The notes under the pieces were generated by a model. That model was not told where the DNA came from, did no database searches, and saw nothing but the letters and a program-made list of their open reading frames with translations. Position numbers and translations under genes: made by a program. From assembly GCF_003143755.1 (NCBI RefSeq), contig NZ_QFRI01000005.1, positions 1-64,000 of the forward strand: a DNA stretch of 64,000 nucleotides, written 5' to 3'. The DNA is from Algibacter marinivivus (GTDB taxonomy: Bacteria > Bacteroidota > Bacteroidia > Flavobacteriales > Flavobacteriaceae). The stretch's first letter is position 1. The number at the start of each line of letters is the position of its first letter. Of the stretch, positions 56,626-64,000 are shown one piece after another.

Positions 56626-57168
56626 TCAATTTAATGATTTAAATTTTGAAAACTTTTCAAGCTGTGCTTCTATAAAAATTCTCCATTTAGCCTGAGATTC
56701 ATAATTTCTAGAATAATCGGTTTCATCATCATATTTGTTTTGTAATTGAGACAATTCTTTATTTATATCATTATGAATCTTTTTTAACTGTTTTCTAATA
56801 CTATTAGAAACATTTAATTGACTAATGCGATAACGAAATTTTCTAGCATATAATTCAGTAATATCGAAATGCAATTGCTCATGACCTAGAATATGATCAT
56901 CTGCAACTTCAATTTTATACCATGATTGTTCTGGATAAAAATGCGCATGAACATCTGAAGTAAAGCTAACTACTTGGTTTTTGTCAGTTTGCCTAATTGA
57001 AAACCCAAATGTAATACCAGATGCTGTTACAGCAGCAGCATTATCACTAACTGGCGGTTCAGCTTTAAAATCAGACCATGATAATTTATATGATGCATCC
57101 CAAGAAAGAACAGGTTCATCATTTTGAACAAAAACTAAAAAACATAATAATAGAAGAATTCTAACCAC
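56626..57168 (-). CDS. DUF922-family exported protein, putative zinc-dependent protease
   Basis: A protein of 180 residues. The first 17 form a short hydrophobic signal (MVRILLLLCFLVFVQND). LSWSDFKAEPP, SGITFGFSI and especially ILGHEQLHFDITELYAR (HEQLH, an HExxH-like motif with E at the catalytic place, followed by a downstream Glu) are hallmarks of DUF922. The HExxH motif is typical of zinc metalloproteases, but protease activity has not been shown for this protein. It sits between the LysM gene and the DUF3820 gene on the minus strand. Confidence 0.85.
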   Translation of the reverse strand: MVRILLLLCFLVFVQNDEPVLSWDASYKLSWSDFKAEPPVSDNAAAVTASGITFGFSIRQTDKNQVVSFTSDVHAHFYPEQSWYKIEVADDHILGHEQLHFDITELYARKFRYRISQLNVSNSIRKQLKKIHNDINKELSQLQNKYDDETDYSRNYESQAKWRIFIEAQLEKFSKFKSLN

Positions 57169-57209
57169 AGATTAAAAGCTATAACATGTAAAACGGAAAG
57201 CCTTAAACC

Positions 57210-59144
57210 TTATTGTTTTACTTCAACAATAGTTAAATCTTGAAATCTCACTAGATAAACTGAATCGTTATAATAACCGCCAAACATTTTCTTTTTGTAA
57301 GCAAACTTATTCTCAACATATTCAGTTAATGGTGCACTTATTACCGAAGCGTATAAATCTTCAGAAGACACCAACCTTAAAACCACATCCATAGTTAAAT
57401 CAAAACCTTTTACAGCCCTTTTATTCGGGGTTATATTATAAAGTTTATCATATTTTTTAACAAAAGCATTATTATCATTTTCACTATACTCTCTTGCAGC
57501 AGTAGCAAAATGAAATTGTAAGTTTGATAAATGCGTATTATTTACTTGATCGCCTTCAAAAGCAGAATTTTTGTTAGTAGTAACCAAAATAATTTCTGGC
57601 GCTTTCTCATTAGATTCTGGATCAATCTTATTATTTAAAGATGCTAAAACGCTTGTTACATTTGATGCGTAACCTTCATTTTTGGTTTCTAAAAAAACCA
57701 TGTTTTTTCCTGGTTTTAATGCACCCTCAATATCTTCTTTTGTAACAAAGAATTCATCCTTTCCATCTTTGTTTTTTCTTGAAAGCACTAATTTTGCTGA
57801 ATTAAAATCACGTTTAAGCGAATTAGCAATAGTGGCCGTTTTGGTGTCAGCTATAATTATAACGTTTTCAACTAAAGAATCAGATTTTACAAAATTAACA
57901 ACTCTATCCTTCAATAAATCACTAGATGGCCTCGACTGGAAAACATTGTCATGCAATTTCAATTTGGTACCAATAGGAGAAATTACTGGAACATTATATT
58001 TTCTTAACTCTGTAGCAACTTTATTAAAACTCGCTGGTGTTAAAGGTCCAATAACTGCATCAACATTTTCAAAATCATTCTCTCTTAAAATTCTAGAAAC
58101 CTCACTAACTTCATAGCGCGTATCATAAACATCAACTTTTAAAGAGACACCTAAAGATTTCAAAGAGTCTAAAGCCATTAAAACACCCGAATGAAAATCC
58201 AAAGAAACATTTAAATAAGGGTCTTTCTTTAAACTCTTTTTTGCATCACTAATAGAATCAAAATCAACACGATGCATTCTAAAAGGTAACATTACCACAA
58301 TATGTTTAGTATCGTAATCTGCTATTTTACTTGTTAAGTTTATTGCTTCAAACTCATCATCAATCAAACCTTCAATAGGATTAGAAAGCGGTATTTTTAA
58401 AATCATACCTGACTTTAAACCTGTTTCTTTTAAACCTGGATTCAAAGCTTCTAATGCTTCTTGCTCTAACCCCAGTTTTAGTTTCAAACGGTAAAAACCT
58501 TCTTTAGGTAAAACCTCATAATAACTATATTGTTCGTCAAATTCTTTTTGTGCTTCATCTTCTAAATTCGGTACATTAACAACGTCTCCTTCCTTCAAAA
58601 TGGCAGCCATATCCGGATTTAAAACCTCAAGCTCCTCAACAGTAATACCAAATTTATAAGCAATACGCCACTTCCCTTCTTTAGGCAAAACCGTGTAGGT
58701 TTTAGTTGTAGCAACTTCCTCAATAATTTCAGTAATTTTATATTTTGGGATTTGAAGTTTATCACCTTTTCTTAACGGATTTGCATACAAAAACTTGTTA
58801 TATTTTTTTATATCATCCTCTGTAACTTTATACTTTTTTGCTAAGCTATAAAGAGTCTCTTTACGCTTAGTTTTGTGCTCTTTAAAACCTTGAAGCTCTT
58901 TATTTACCGTGACTTTTGGCTTTTTTGATTTAGAAATTGGAATAATCAAAACCGTATTTGGTTTTAACTCTTTTTTAGCATCAGGATTCAACTTATAAAT
59001 ATCAAAAGGTGTAACAAAATAACGCTTTGCAATACCTTCAATAGTTTCTCCTTGTTTAACTTGGTGTGTGCTAAAATTTTGGGCATTAACCTGAGTAAAA
59101 CCAAAAAATAAAGTTAAAACAAGTACTAATAAAAATTTCTTCAT
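57210..59144 (-). CDS. LysM-repeat protein with a periplasmic-binding-protein-like domain
   Basis: A protein of 644 residues. A signal peptide (1-21, FFGFTQVNAQ) is followed by four LysM units: about 23-70 (HQVKQGETIEGIAKRYFVTPFDIYKLNP), about 84-130 (HKTKRKETLYSLAKKYKV), about 150-200 (YTVLPKEGKWRIAYKFGI) and about 208-255 (YEVLPKEGFYRLKLKLGL). They bind peptidoglycan or chitin-like glycans. Residues about 285-620 resemble a type I periplasmic binding fold (HIVVMLPFRMHRVDFDS, VDAVIGPLTPASFNKVATELRKYNVPVISPIG, NVIIIADTKTATI), as in LpoA. LpoA activates peptidoglycan synthases, so a role in wall synthesis is a reasonable but unproven inference. Guanine nucleotide synthase guaA lies upstream. 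Confidence 0.88.
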   Translation of the reverse strand: MKKFLLVLVLTLFFGFTQVNAQNFSTHQVKQGETIEGIAKRYFVTPFDIYKLNPDAKKELKPNTVLIIPISKSKKPKVTVNKELQGFKEHKTKRKETLYSLAKKYKVTEDDIKKYNKFLYANPLRKGDKLQIPKYKITEIIEEVATTKTYTVLPKEGKWRIAYKFGITVEELEVLNPDMAAILKEGDVVNVPNLEDEAQKEFDEQYSYYEVLPKEGFYRLKLKLGLEQEALEALNPGLKETGLKSGMILKIPLSNPIEGLIDDEFEAINLTSKIADYDTKHIVVMLPFRMHRVDFDSISDAKKSLKKDPYLNVSLDFHSGVLMALDSLKSLGVSLKVDVYDTRYEVSEVSRILRENDFENVDAVIGPLTPASFNKVATELRKYNVPVISPIGTKLKLHDNVFQSRPSSDLLKDRVVNFVKSDSLVENVIIIADTKTATIANSLKRDFNSAKLVLSRKNKDGKDEFFVTKEDIEGALKPGKNMVFLETKNEGYASNVTSVLASLNNKIDPESNEKAPEIILVTTNKNSAFEGDQVNNTHLSNLQFHFATAAREYSENDNNAFVKKYDKLYNITPNKRAVKGFDLTMDVVLRLVSSEDLYASVISAPLTEYVENKFAYKKKMFGGYYNDSVYLVRFQDLTIVEVKQ

Positions 59145-59267
59145 GTTGTTGTAATCTGCTGTATAAATATAATAAAACCTACTTACTAAATCATATACGT
59201 TCTATTCTTCATTAAAAGACTAAAACGAAATCATTTTTCTAAACATAAGCACATAACATGCCAAAAA

Positions 59268-59369
59268 TTTGGGCGTTACCCTAAAGGGTCGGGCTATCCG
59301 TTACAAGTCCTCGCACCTCCTTCGTCGGGCTGTGGGCTATCCACTGCTATCCCTAACGCGGGCATATCC
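59268..59369 (+). repeat. Dispersed intergenic repeat, copy B
   Basis: The + strand reads TTTGGGCGTTACCCTAAAGGGTCGGGC and then CCGTTACAAGTCCTCG, GTGGGCTATCCACTGC and CCCTAACGCGGGCATA. It is closely similar to the reverse complement of copy A (45000-45094). Its middle differs: CACCTCCTTCGTCGGGC against GTCGTGCCTCCC. It sits in the 278-base gap between guaA and the LysM gene. Confidence 0.8.
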
Positions 59370-59422
59370 GCTAAATTAGTTTTTAGTCACAATCTAAATA
59401 TCCGCTTATAAATTTCAAGCTT

Positions 59423-60958
59423 CTATTCCCATTCTATGGTGGCAGGTGGCTTAGAACTAATGTCATATACTACTCTATTAACGCCTTTCACCTTGTTTAT
59501 TATATCGTTAGATGTCTTTTGTAAAAACTCATAAGGTAAGTTTACCCAATCAGCAGTCATACCATCAGTACTTTCAACAGCTCTTAACGCAACACATTTC
59601 TCATAGGTACGCTCATCTCCCATTACCCCTACACTGTTTACAGGTAATAACATAGCACCTGCTTGCCAAACCTTATCGTATAATCCCCAGTCTTTTAACC
59701 CTTTAATAAAAATATAATCAACCTCTTGGAGCATACGCACTTTTTCAGCTGTAATATCTCCTAAAATACGAATTCCTAATCCAGGACCAGGAAATGGATG
59801 ACGACCAAGCAATTCTGGATCAATACCCAAAGTAGCACCAACGCGTCTTACTTCATCTTTAAAAATAGCACGTAGTGGTTCTACAATTTTAAGTTTCATA
59901 AAGTCAGGTAATCCACCCACATTATGATGACTCTTAATAGTTGCTGACGGACCACCAGTTGCCGAAACACTCTCAATAACATCAGGGTAAATAGTACCCT
60001 GTGCTAACCATTTTACATCTTCTAATTTGTGCGCTTCATCATCAAAAACTTCAATAAAAGCGTTTCCAATAGCTTTACGTTTTTTCTCAGGATCTTCAAC
60101 ACCTTTTAACGCATCTAAAAATCTATCTGAAGCATCAACCCCTTTTACATTAAGCCCCATACCTTCGTATTGATTCAGTACGCTTTCAAATTCATTCTTA
60201 CGTAACAAACCATTATTTACAAAAATGCAGTATAAGTTTTTCCCAATAGCCTTGTTAAGCAACACCGCCGCAACTGTAGAATCTACGCCTCCAGAAAGCC
60301 CTAAAACAACCTTATCGTTTCCAACTTTATTTTGAATGGCTTCAACCGTTTCTTCAACAAAAGAATCTGGTGTCCAGTCTTGATGTATTCCAGCAATACT
60401 TACTAAAAAGTTTTCTAGTAATTGTTTCCCGTCAGTAGAATGATAAACTTCTGGGTGAAATTGTATTGCATAAGTAGTTTCTCCTTGTATTTTGTAAGCA
60501 GCATTTTCAACGTCGTTTGTACTAGCTAATAAAGTGGCTTGCGATGGCAGTGCTTTTATAGTATCACTATGACTCATCCAAACTTGGCTACCTTCAGAAA
60601 TACTTGCAAAAAACGGTTCTCCTTTTTGAATAAAAGACAAATTAGCACGCCCATACTCTCTAGTATTTGATGGTGCAACCTCGCCTCCCGAAAAATGAGC
60701 CAAATACTGTGCACCGTAACAGACGGCAAGCATTGGTTTTTTTCCTCTAATCTCTGATAAGTCTGGATGCAAAGCATCTTCTCCTCTTACAGAGTTTGGG
60801 CTACCAGAAAGAATTACTGCCTTGTATTCTTCTATGTTTTTTGGGATTTTATTAAATGGATGTATTTCGGAGTAAATGTTGAGTTCTCTAACTCTACGGG
60901 CAATAAGCTGTGTATATTGCGATCCGAAGTCTAAAATTAATACCTTGTCATGTTGCAT
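59423..60958 (-). CDS. guaA: GMP synthase (glutamine-hydrolysing)
   Basis: Amidates XMP to GMP using glutamine and ATP. The 511-residue protein has a class I glutamine amidotransferase domain (about 6-195) with ILSGSPNSV, the nucleophile in [11 protein letters not shown] (Cys80) and the HPEVYHS motif; the ATP-pyrophosphatase domain with the P-loop [14 protein letters not shown]; and the C-terminal dimerisation domain ([42 protein letters not shown]). The start at 60958 ([15 protein letters not shown]) is preferred over a TTG two codons upstream, which lies in the -7 box TATTTTTG. Its transcript may therefore be leaderless. Confidence 0.97.
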   Translation of the reverse strand: MQHDKVLILDFGSQYTQLIARRVRELNIYSEIHPFNKIPKNIEEYKAVILSGSPNSVRGEDALHPDLSEIRGKKPMLAVCYGAQYLAHFSGGEVAPSNTREYGRANLSFIQKGEPFFASISEGSQVWMSHSDTIKALPSQATLLASTNDVENAAYKIQGETTYAIQFHPEVYHSTDGKQLLENFLVSIAGIHQDWTPDSFVEETVEAIQNKVGNDKVVLGLSGGVDSTVAAVLLNKAIGKNLYCIFVNNGLLRKNEFESVLNQYEGMGLNVKGVDASDRFLDALKGVEDPEKKRKAIGNAFIEVFDDEAHKLEDVKWLAQGTIYPDVIESVSATGGPSATIKSHHNVGGLPDFMKLKIVEPLRAIFKDEVRRVGATLGIDPELLGRHPFPGPGLGIRILGDITAEKVRMLQEVDYIFIKGLKDWGLYDKVWQAGAMLLPVNSVGVMGDERTYEKCVALRAVESTDGMTADWVNLPYEFLQKTSNDIINKVKGVNRVVYDISSKPPATIEWE

Positions 60959-60961
60959 GCG

Positions 60962-60969
60962 CAAAAATA
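60962..60969 (-). promoter_or_regulatory. -7 box directly before the guaA start codon
   Basis: On the minus strand TATTTTTG, then CGC, then the ATG at 60958. This TAnnTTTG box leaves only 3 bases before the start codon. Confidence 0.5.
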
Positions 60970-61251
60970 GGAATTGATTTTATAATGAGGAATTAGGAAC
61001 CATTCTTTTTTAGCTTAATTTTAAACATATTTTTGTGAATAACTTCAAACCAAAAACTCTCATTACCTCTCCCAACTACTTCATTATTTCTTACAGTTAC
61101 ATGGGTAACTAAAAATCATAAAGAAAACCAATAAATAACTCGTTAACTAAATTTGATAATCATGACACACATAATATTTTCTAACATAGAGTTATATATT
61201 ATTATCCAAAATAAATGAAATAATAATTATCATAATTTTATTTTCATGTAC
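60970..61251. other. Intergenic control region, no gene seen
   Basis: Between divergent guaA and the TPR-LuxR gene. The inverted pair AGTTAC-ATGG-GTAACT lies at about 61096-61111. AT-rich inverted strings surround 61210-61245 (AATAAATGAAATAATAATTATCATAATTTTATTTTCATG). No gene is seen. Confidence 0.4.
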
Positions 61252-61282
61252 TTGATTTCGAAATAATAATTGGTTATTTTTA
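61252..61282 (+). promoter_or_regulatory. Promoter of the TPR-LuxR regulator
   Basis: TTG (61252-61254), 20 bases, TATTTTTA (61275-61282), one mismatch from TAnnTTTG. The spacing is exactly that of the rpsF promoter. Confidence 0.6.
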
Positions 61283-61305
61283 ACATCAACCAACTAAAAT
61301 CAAAT

Positions 61306-63153
61306 ATGAAAAAGCTCATATTATCTTTACTCATTTTTCCTTGCATTTTATACTCTCAAACTGAAGAAAATATAGATAGCCTAATTAATGTTTTTAAAAT
61401 TCAGAAAAATAGTATTGATAAAGTAAAAACTGCTCATAATTTGTTCTTCTATTACAAAGATACTGATCCAAAAAAAACACTTTATTATTTACATCAAGGG
61501 CTAACTATTTCTAAGCTGATAAACTCAAAAAAGGATGCAGCAAATTTTTTGAAAAATATAGGCTATTACTATTCTTTAAATAGAAATATTGATTCAGTTA
61601 AATTTTACTACGATAAATCAGAGAGAGTTTATACAGAGTTAAAAGATAATGAAGGGGTTTTTAGTGTTTTATATAGATGGCAAAAAGCTGAGAATTTAGA
61701 AGGCAATTTTGATAAAGCTCTAGAGCTTTCAAATCAATCAATTGAAATTGCAAAAGAGTTAAAAAGCGGACTAAGAATTAGTGATGTACATCAATTACAA
61801 TCAACTATACACTTGGATAAGGGGGATTATAAAAATGCTACAATACAATTATTTAATGCATTAAGAGCTTTAGATACTCTAGAAAATAAAAACATTCAAA
61901 AAAGAGCTATAATAAATATTGGAATTGGTAGGACAGAAACTTTAAGAAACAATTATAAAGAAGCTATTCCTTATCTAGAGAAAGGAATTGAAATGTTTAA
62001 AGAGGTAAATAACCCAAGATGGCTGTCTATTTCATACATGGAAATAGGAAATACATACTATGATTTAGAGGATTATGAAAAGGCATTATTCTATTATAAA
62101 GAAGGTTTAAACATTAGCGAAAATGAAGGAATGGAAAGAGTTAATGGGCTTTTTTTAGAAAACATAGGAGCACTTTATTTGGAAAAAAAAGACTATGATA
62201 AAGCTTTGGAGTATTTTTTTGAATCAAATAAATTTTATCCTAAATATGGTTCTATAAATAATCATATAGTTTATTTAAACGATGTAGGATCAGCTTATTA
62301 TGGTAAAAAAGATTACAAAAAAGCATTAGACTACTACACGCAAACAATCAATTTAGCAGATTCTATAAAGTCTATTGATAATTTATCTGATGGCTATTAT
62401 GAACGTTCTCTGACTTATGAAAAACTAAATAAATATAAACTATCTCTTAACGATTATAAAAAATACAAGAAACTTAAAGACTCAGTATTTAATGATACAA
62501 AATCAAAGCAAATTGAAGAATTAAGAGCTGTTTATGAAACAGAAAAAAAAGAACAACAAATTTTGCTTCAAGAAAATGAAATTGATCTTTTAAAACAAAA
62601 AGGAGAAATAGACACCTTATACAAGGTACTTCTTGGAATAGGCTTTTTATTAACTCTTATTGGTCTATACGCACTAAGACAAAAACTAAAGCGGAGTAAA
62701 ATAGAAAAAGAAAAGCTAGACTTAGAGCTAGATTTTAAAAAGAAAGAACTAACAACACATGCCTTACATCTTGCTAAAAAGAATGAAGTTTTAGAAGATT
62801 TAAAACAAAAAGCTAAAGCATTTAAAACATCAGATAATTCACAAAAAGGTTTTAATCAACTTATAAGAACAATTAATTTTGACTTAAAAGATGATAATAA
62901 CTGGGAGAACTTCAGCAAATATTTTGAACAAGTTCATAAAGATTTTAATAGCAATGTAAAGCACAAATTTCCTGATGTAACCTCAAATGAACTTAGATTA
63001 ATGGCATTGTTGAAAATGAATTTATCTTCTAAAGAAATAGCTAATATTCTAAATATCTCGCCAGAAGGCATAAAAAAGGCTCGCTACAGACTAAGGAAAA
63101 AACTCGGAATTTCTACTGAAGACTCTTTACAAGATTTAGTTTTAAATCTCTAA
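61306..63153 (+). CDS. Membrane TPR sensor with C-terminal LuxR-type helix-turn-helix (615 aa)
   Basis: A signal peptide (MKKLILSLLIFPCILYSQ) is followed by about eight tetratricopeptide units (residues about 40-370, for example YKEAIPYLEKGIEMFKEVNNPRW, YEKALFYYKEGLNISENEG, YDKALEYFFESNKFYPKYGS). A coiled coil (IEELRAVYETEKKEQQILLQENEIDLL) leads into one TM helix (TLYKVLLGIGFLLTLIGLYAL, about 437-458), a second coiled coil, and a LuxR/FixJ-like HTH at about 555-613 (VTSNELRLMALLKMNLSSKEIANILNISPEGIKKARYRLRKKLGI). The first ATG of the frame is 12 codons upstream (61270), but the signal peptide fixes 61306. It is an orphan one-component regulator; its target is unknown. Confidence 0.9.
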   Translation: MKKLILSLLIFPCILYSQTEENIDSLINVFKIQKNSIDKVKTAHNLFFYYKDTDPKKTLYYLHQGLTISKLINSKKDAANFLKNIGYYYSLNRNIDSVKFYYDKSERVYTELKDNEGVFSVLYRWQKAENLEGNFDKALELSNQSIEIAKELKSGLRISDVHQLQSTIHLDKGDYKNATIQLFNALRALDTLENKNIQKRAIINIGIGRTETLRNNYKEAIPYLEKGIEMFKEVNNPRWLSISYMEIGNTYYDLEDYEKALFYYKEGLNISENEGMERVNGLFLENIGALYLEKKDYDKALEYFFESNKFYPKYGSINNHIVYLNDVGSAYYGKKDYKKALDYYTQTINLADSIKSIDNLSDGYYERSLTYEKLNKYKLSLNDYKKYKKLKDSVFNDTKSKQIEELRAVYETEKKEQQILLQENEIDLLKQKGEIDTLYKVLLGIGFLLTLIGLYALRQKLKRSKIEKEKLDLELDFKKKELTTHALHLAKKNEVLEDLKQKAKAFKTSDNSQKGFNQLIRTINFDLKDDNNWENFSKYFEQVHKDFNSNVKHKFPDVTSNELRLMALLKMNLSSKEIANILNISPEGIKKARYRLRKKLGISTEDSLQDLVLNL

Positions 63154-63161
63154 TTTAATAT

Positions 63162-64000
63162 TTAACAAGTTAAAATTAAGAATTCTGAATTTAGAGGTTC
63201 TAAACTTTCAATAAGGTTTTCAATAAGGCTATCTCCATATTCTAAATATAGTTCTGAAAAATTTATATTTCTTTCCTGGAGGCTACCATTAGGAAACAAT
63301 TCATCCTTAATCTTTGTCATTCTTTCAACCTCATCACGAAGTTTCCTTTTTTGTGCTTTTAATAATCGCTTTTCAAGATTAGCTAAACCTTTTAGTTGTT
63401 TAACTTCTTGAGCTTTTACAGCTCCTAAAAAAGATTTATCTGTTTGTTCTGATAATTTATGTAAATCTTCAAATTGTTGTGTCAAATACTTCTTTTGTTT
63501 AGAAAAATCTATATCAATATTTGAAATTTCTCTAACCTTCTTGTTAATAAAAGCATCTCTTTTCAAAAAAATATCATTATCAGAAATATTTAATTTTTTA
63601 AGTTTTTTTGATTGATTTTCACTTTTAATCAAAACTGAATTCCTTAATAATAACATTGGAAATACAATTTTAACTTTATCAAAATAATCTTTTAATTGCA
63701 TCCAATAAGCTAATTCTCCTCCGCCTCCTATATAGCATAAATTGGGCAAAATTACTTCTTGATACAAAGGACGCATAATCACATTTGGCGAGAACCTTTC
63801 TGGGTGCTCAGACAGTTCTTGCTTTATTTCATTTTTACTCCAAGAAATATTGGTATTTAATACTTTAAAAGTGTCTGTTTCAAAAACAATGCGTTCTCGT
63901 AAACCTTCATTTAAATAAAAAAGATTAATTTCTCTGGGGTTAACTTGAATCTTATAATCTTCAGAAATACTAGCTAATTTCTCGTTTGCTTCTGAAACTG
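63162..64000 (-). CDS. bshC: Bacillithiol biosynthesis cysteine-adding enzyme BshC (C-terminal part)
   Basis: The frame runs past the window end, so about 279 C-terminal residues are seen. The gene ends at 63162. Signatures of BshC are ELSEHPERFSPNVIMRPLYQEVILPNLCYIGGGGELAYW, then LKDYFDKVKIVFPMLLLRNSVL and the C-terminal coiled coil (VKQLKGLANLEKRLLKAQKRKLRDEVERM). BshC joins cysteine to glucosamine-malate in bacillithiol synthesis, the low-molecular-weight thiol of Bacillota and Bacteroidota. The methionine at 63782 is internal, not a start. It is convergent with the TPR-LuxR gene, 8 bases apart. Confidence 0.93.
   Translation of the reverse strand, partial: VSEANEKLASISEDYKIQVNPREINLFYLNEGLRERIVFETDTFKVLNTNISWSKNEIKQELSEHPERFSPNVIMRPLYQEVILPNLCYIGGGGELAYWMQLKDYFDKVKIVFPMLLLRNSVLIKSENQSKKLKKLNISDNDIFLKRDAFINKKVREISNIDIDFSKQKKYLTQQFEDLHKLSEQTDKSFLGAVKAQEVKQLKGLANLEKRLLKAQKRKLRDEVERMTKIKDELFPNGSLQERNINFSELYLEYGDSLIENLIESLEPLNSEFLILTC

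Noticed and set aside
60959-60964. TTG at 60964 as start of guaA
   Set aside because: It overlaps the -7 box; the ATG at 60958 gives the standard N-terminus.
1-64000. tRNA, rRNA, prophage, transposase or restriction genes
   Set aside because: The gaps between genes were read for cloverleaf stems, TTC arms and typical proteins and none was found; a covariance-model scan could not be run.

Overview
The window is about 64 kb of an AT-rich (by eye, about one third G+C) bacterial chromosome from the phylum Bacteroidota, almost certainly family Flavobacteriaceae. The evidence is: secreted proteins with C-terminal type IX secretion (T9SS) sorting domains of both type A and type B; promoters with the Bacteroidota-type -7 box TAnnTTTG; weak or absent Shine-Dalgarno sequences; a bacillithiol gene (bshC); and families largely confined to this group (OstA-like protein, DUF6495, flavobacterial MazG, GldL-like membrane protein, parvulin trio). 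Genus cannot be fixed from sequence alone; marine genera near Olleya, Lacinutrix, Psychroserpens or Winogradskyella fit.

Positions 1-15376 form an accessory surface or secretion region on the + strand. It holds the C-terminal end of a MopE-like metal-binding secreted protein, a 2597-residue multidomain giant, and two tandem 1070-residue paralogues. The last three share a C-terminal half (LamG, an unnamed YNYW...GNPYPSA module and a T9SS tail). They also share their upstream DNA: an ATCGAT box, a TATATT-type box and a small hairpin with a CCC(C)AAA loop just before the start codon.

Positions 15470-39488 are mainly housekeeping. They contain hisS (with a large unexplained insertion), rpsF-rpsR-rplI, an orphan LytTR response regulator, priA, a YihY/BrkB protein, nadC, rlmH facing a hibernation factor, rdgB, a bifunctional (p)ppGpp enzyme, a Fur-family regulator, purA, an OstA-like LPS protein, a class III aminotransferase, a TPR protein, two tandem DUF368 (PopT-type) transporters, aroE and a DUF349 protein.

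Positions 39515-47842 include a lectin-domain T9SS type B protein, mazG, a small secreted protein of unknown function sitting inside an unusual palindrome-rich, cassette-like unit (about 43932-44951), a dispersed repeat, and aconitase with a LacI-like operator upstream. Positions 47843-53227 are one minus-strand cluster: three SurA/parvulin-type periplasmic folding factors, a MoxR ATPase and a small GldL-like membrane protein.

Positions 53479-64000 contain a small unknown protein, a methyltransferase, and a membrane-anchored OmpR-type regulator divergent from a TonB-C-like secreted protein. They are followed by a DUF3820 and a DUF922 protein, a LysM/periplasmic-binding-fold lipid-envelope-type protein, guaA, a membrane TPR-LuxR regulator, and the C-terminal part of bshC running off the window.

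The most interesting items are the roughly 80-100 residue insertion in HisRS, the palindrome-rich cassette-like unit, the shared non-canonical promoter and hairpin of the three secreted paralogues, and a set of promoters that predict leaderless or nearly leaderless transcripts. No tRNA, rRNA, CRISPR array, prophage or transposase gene was seen.
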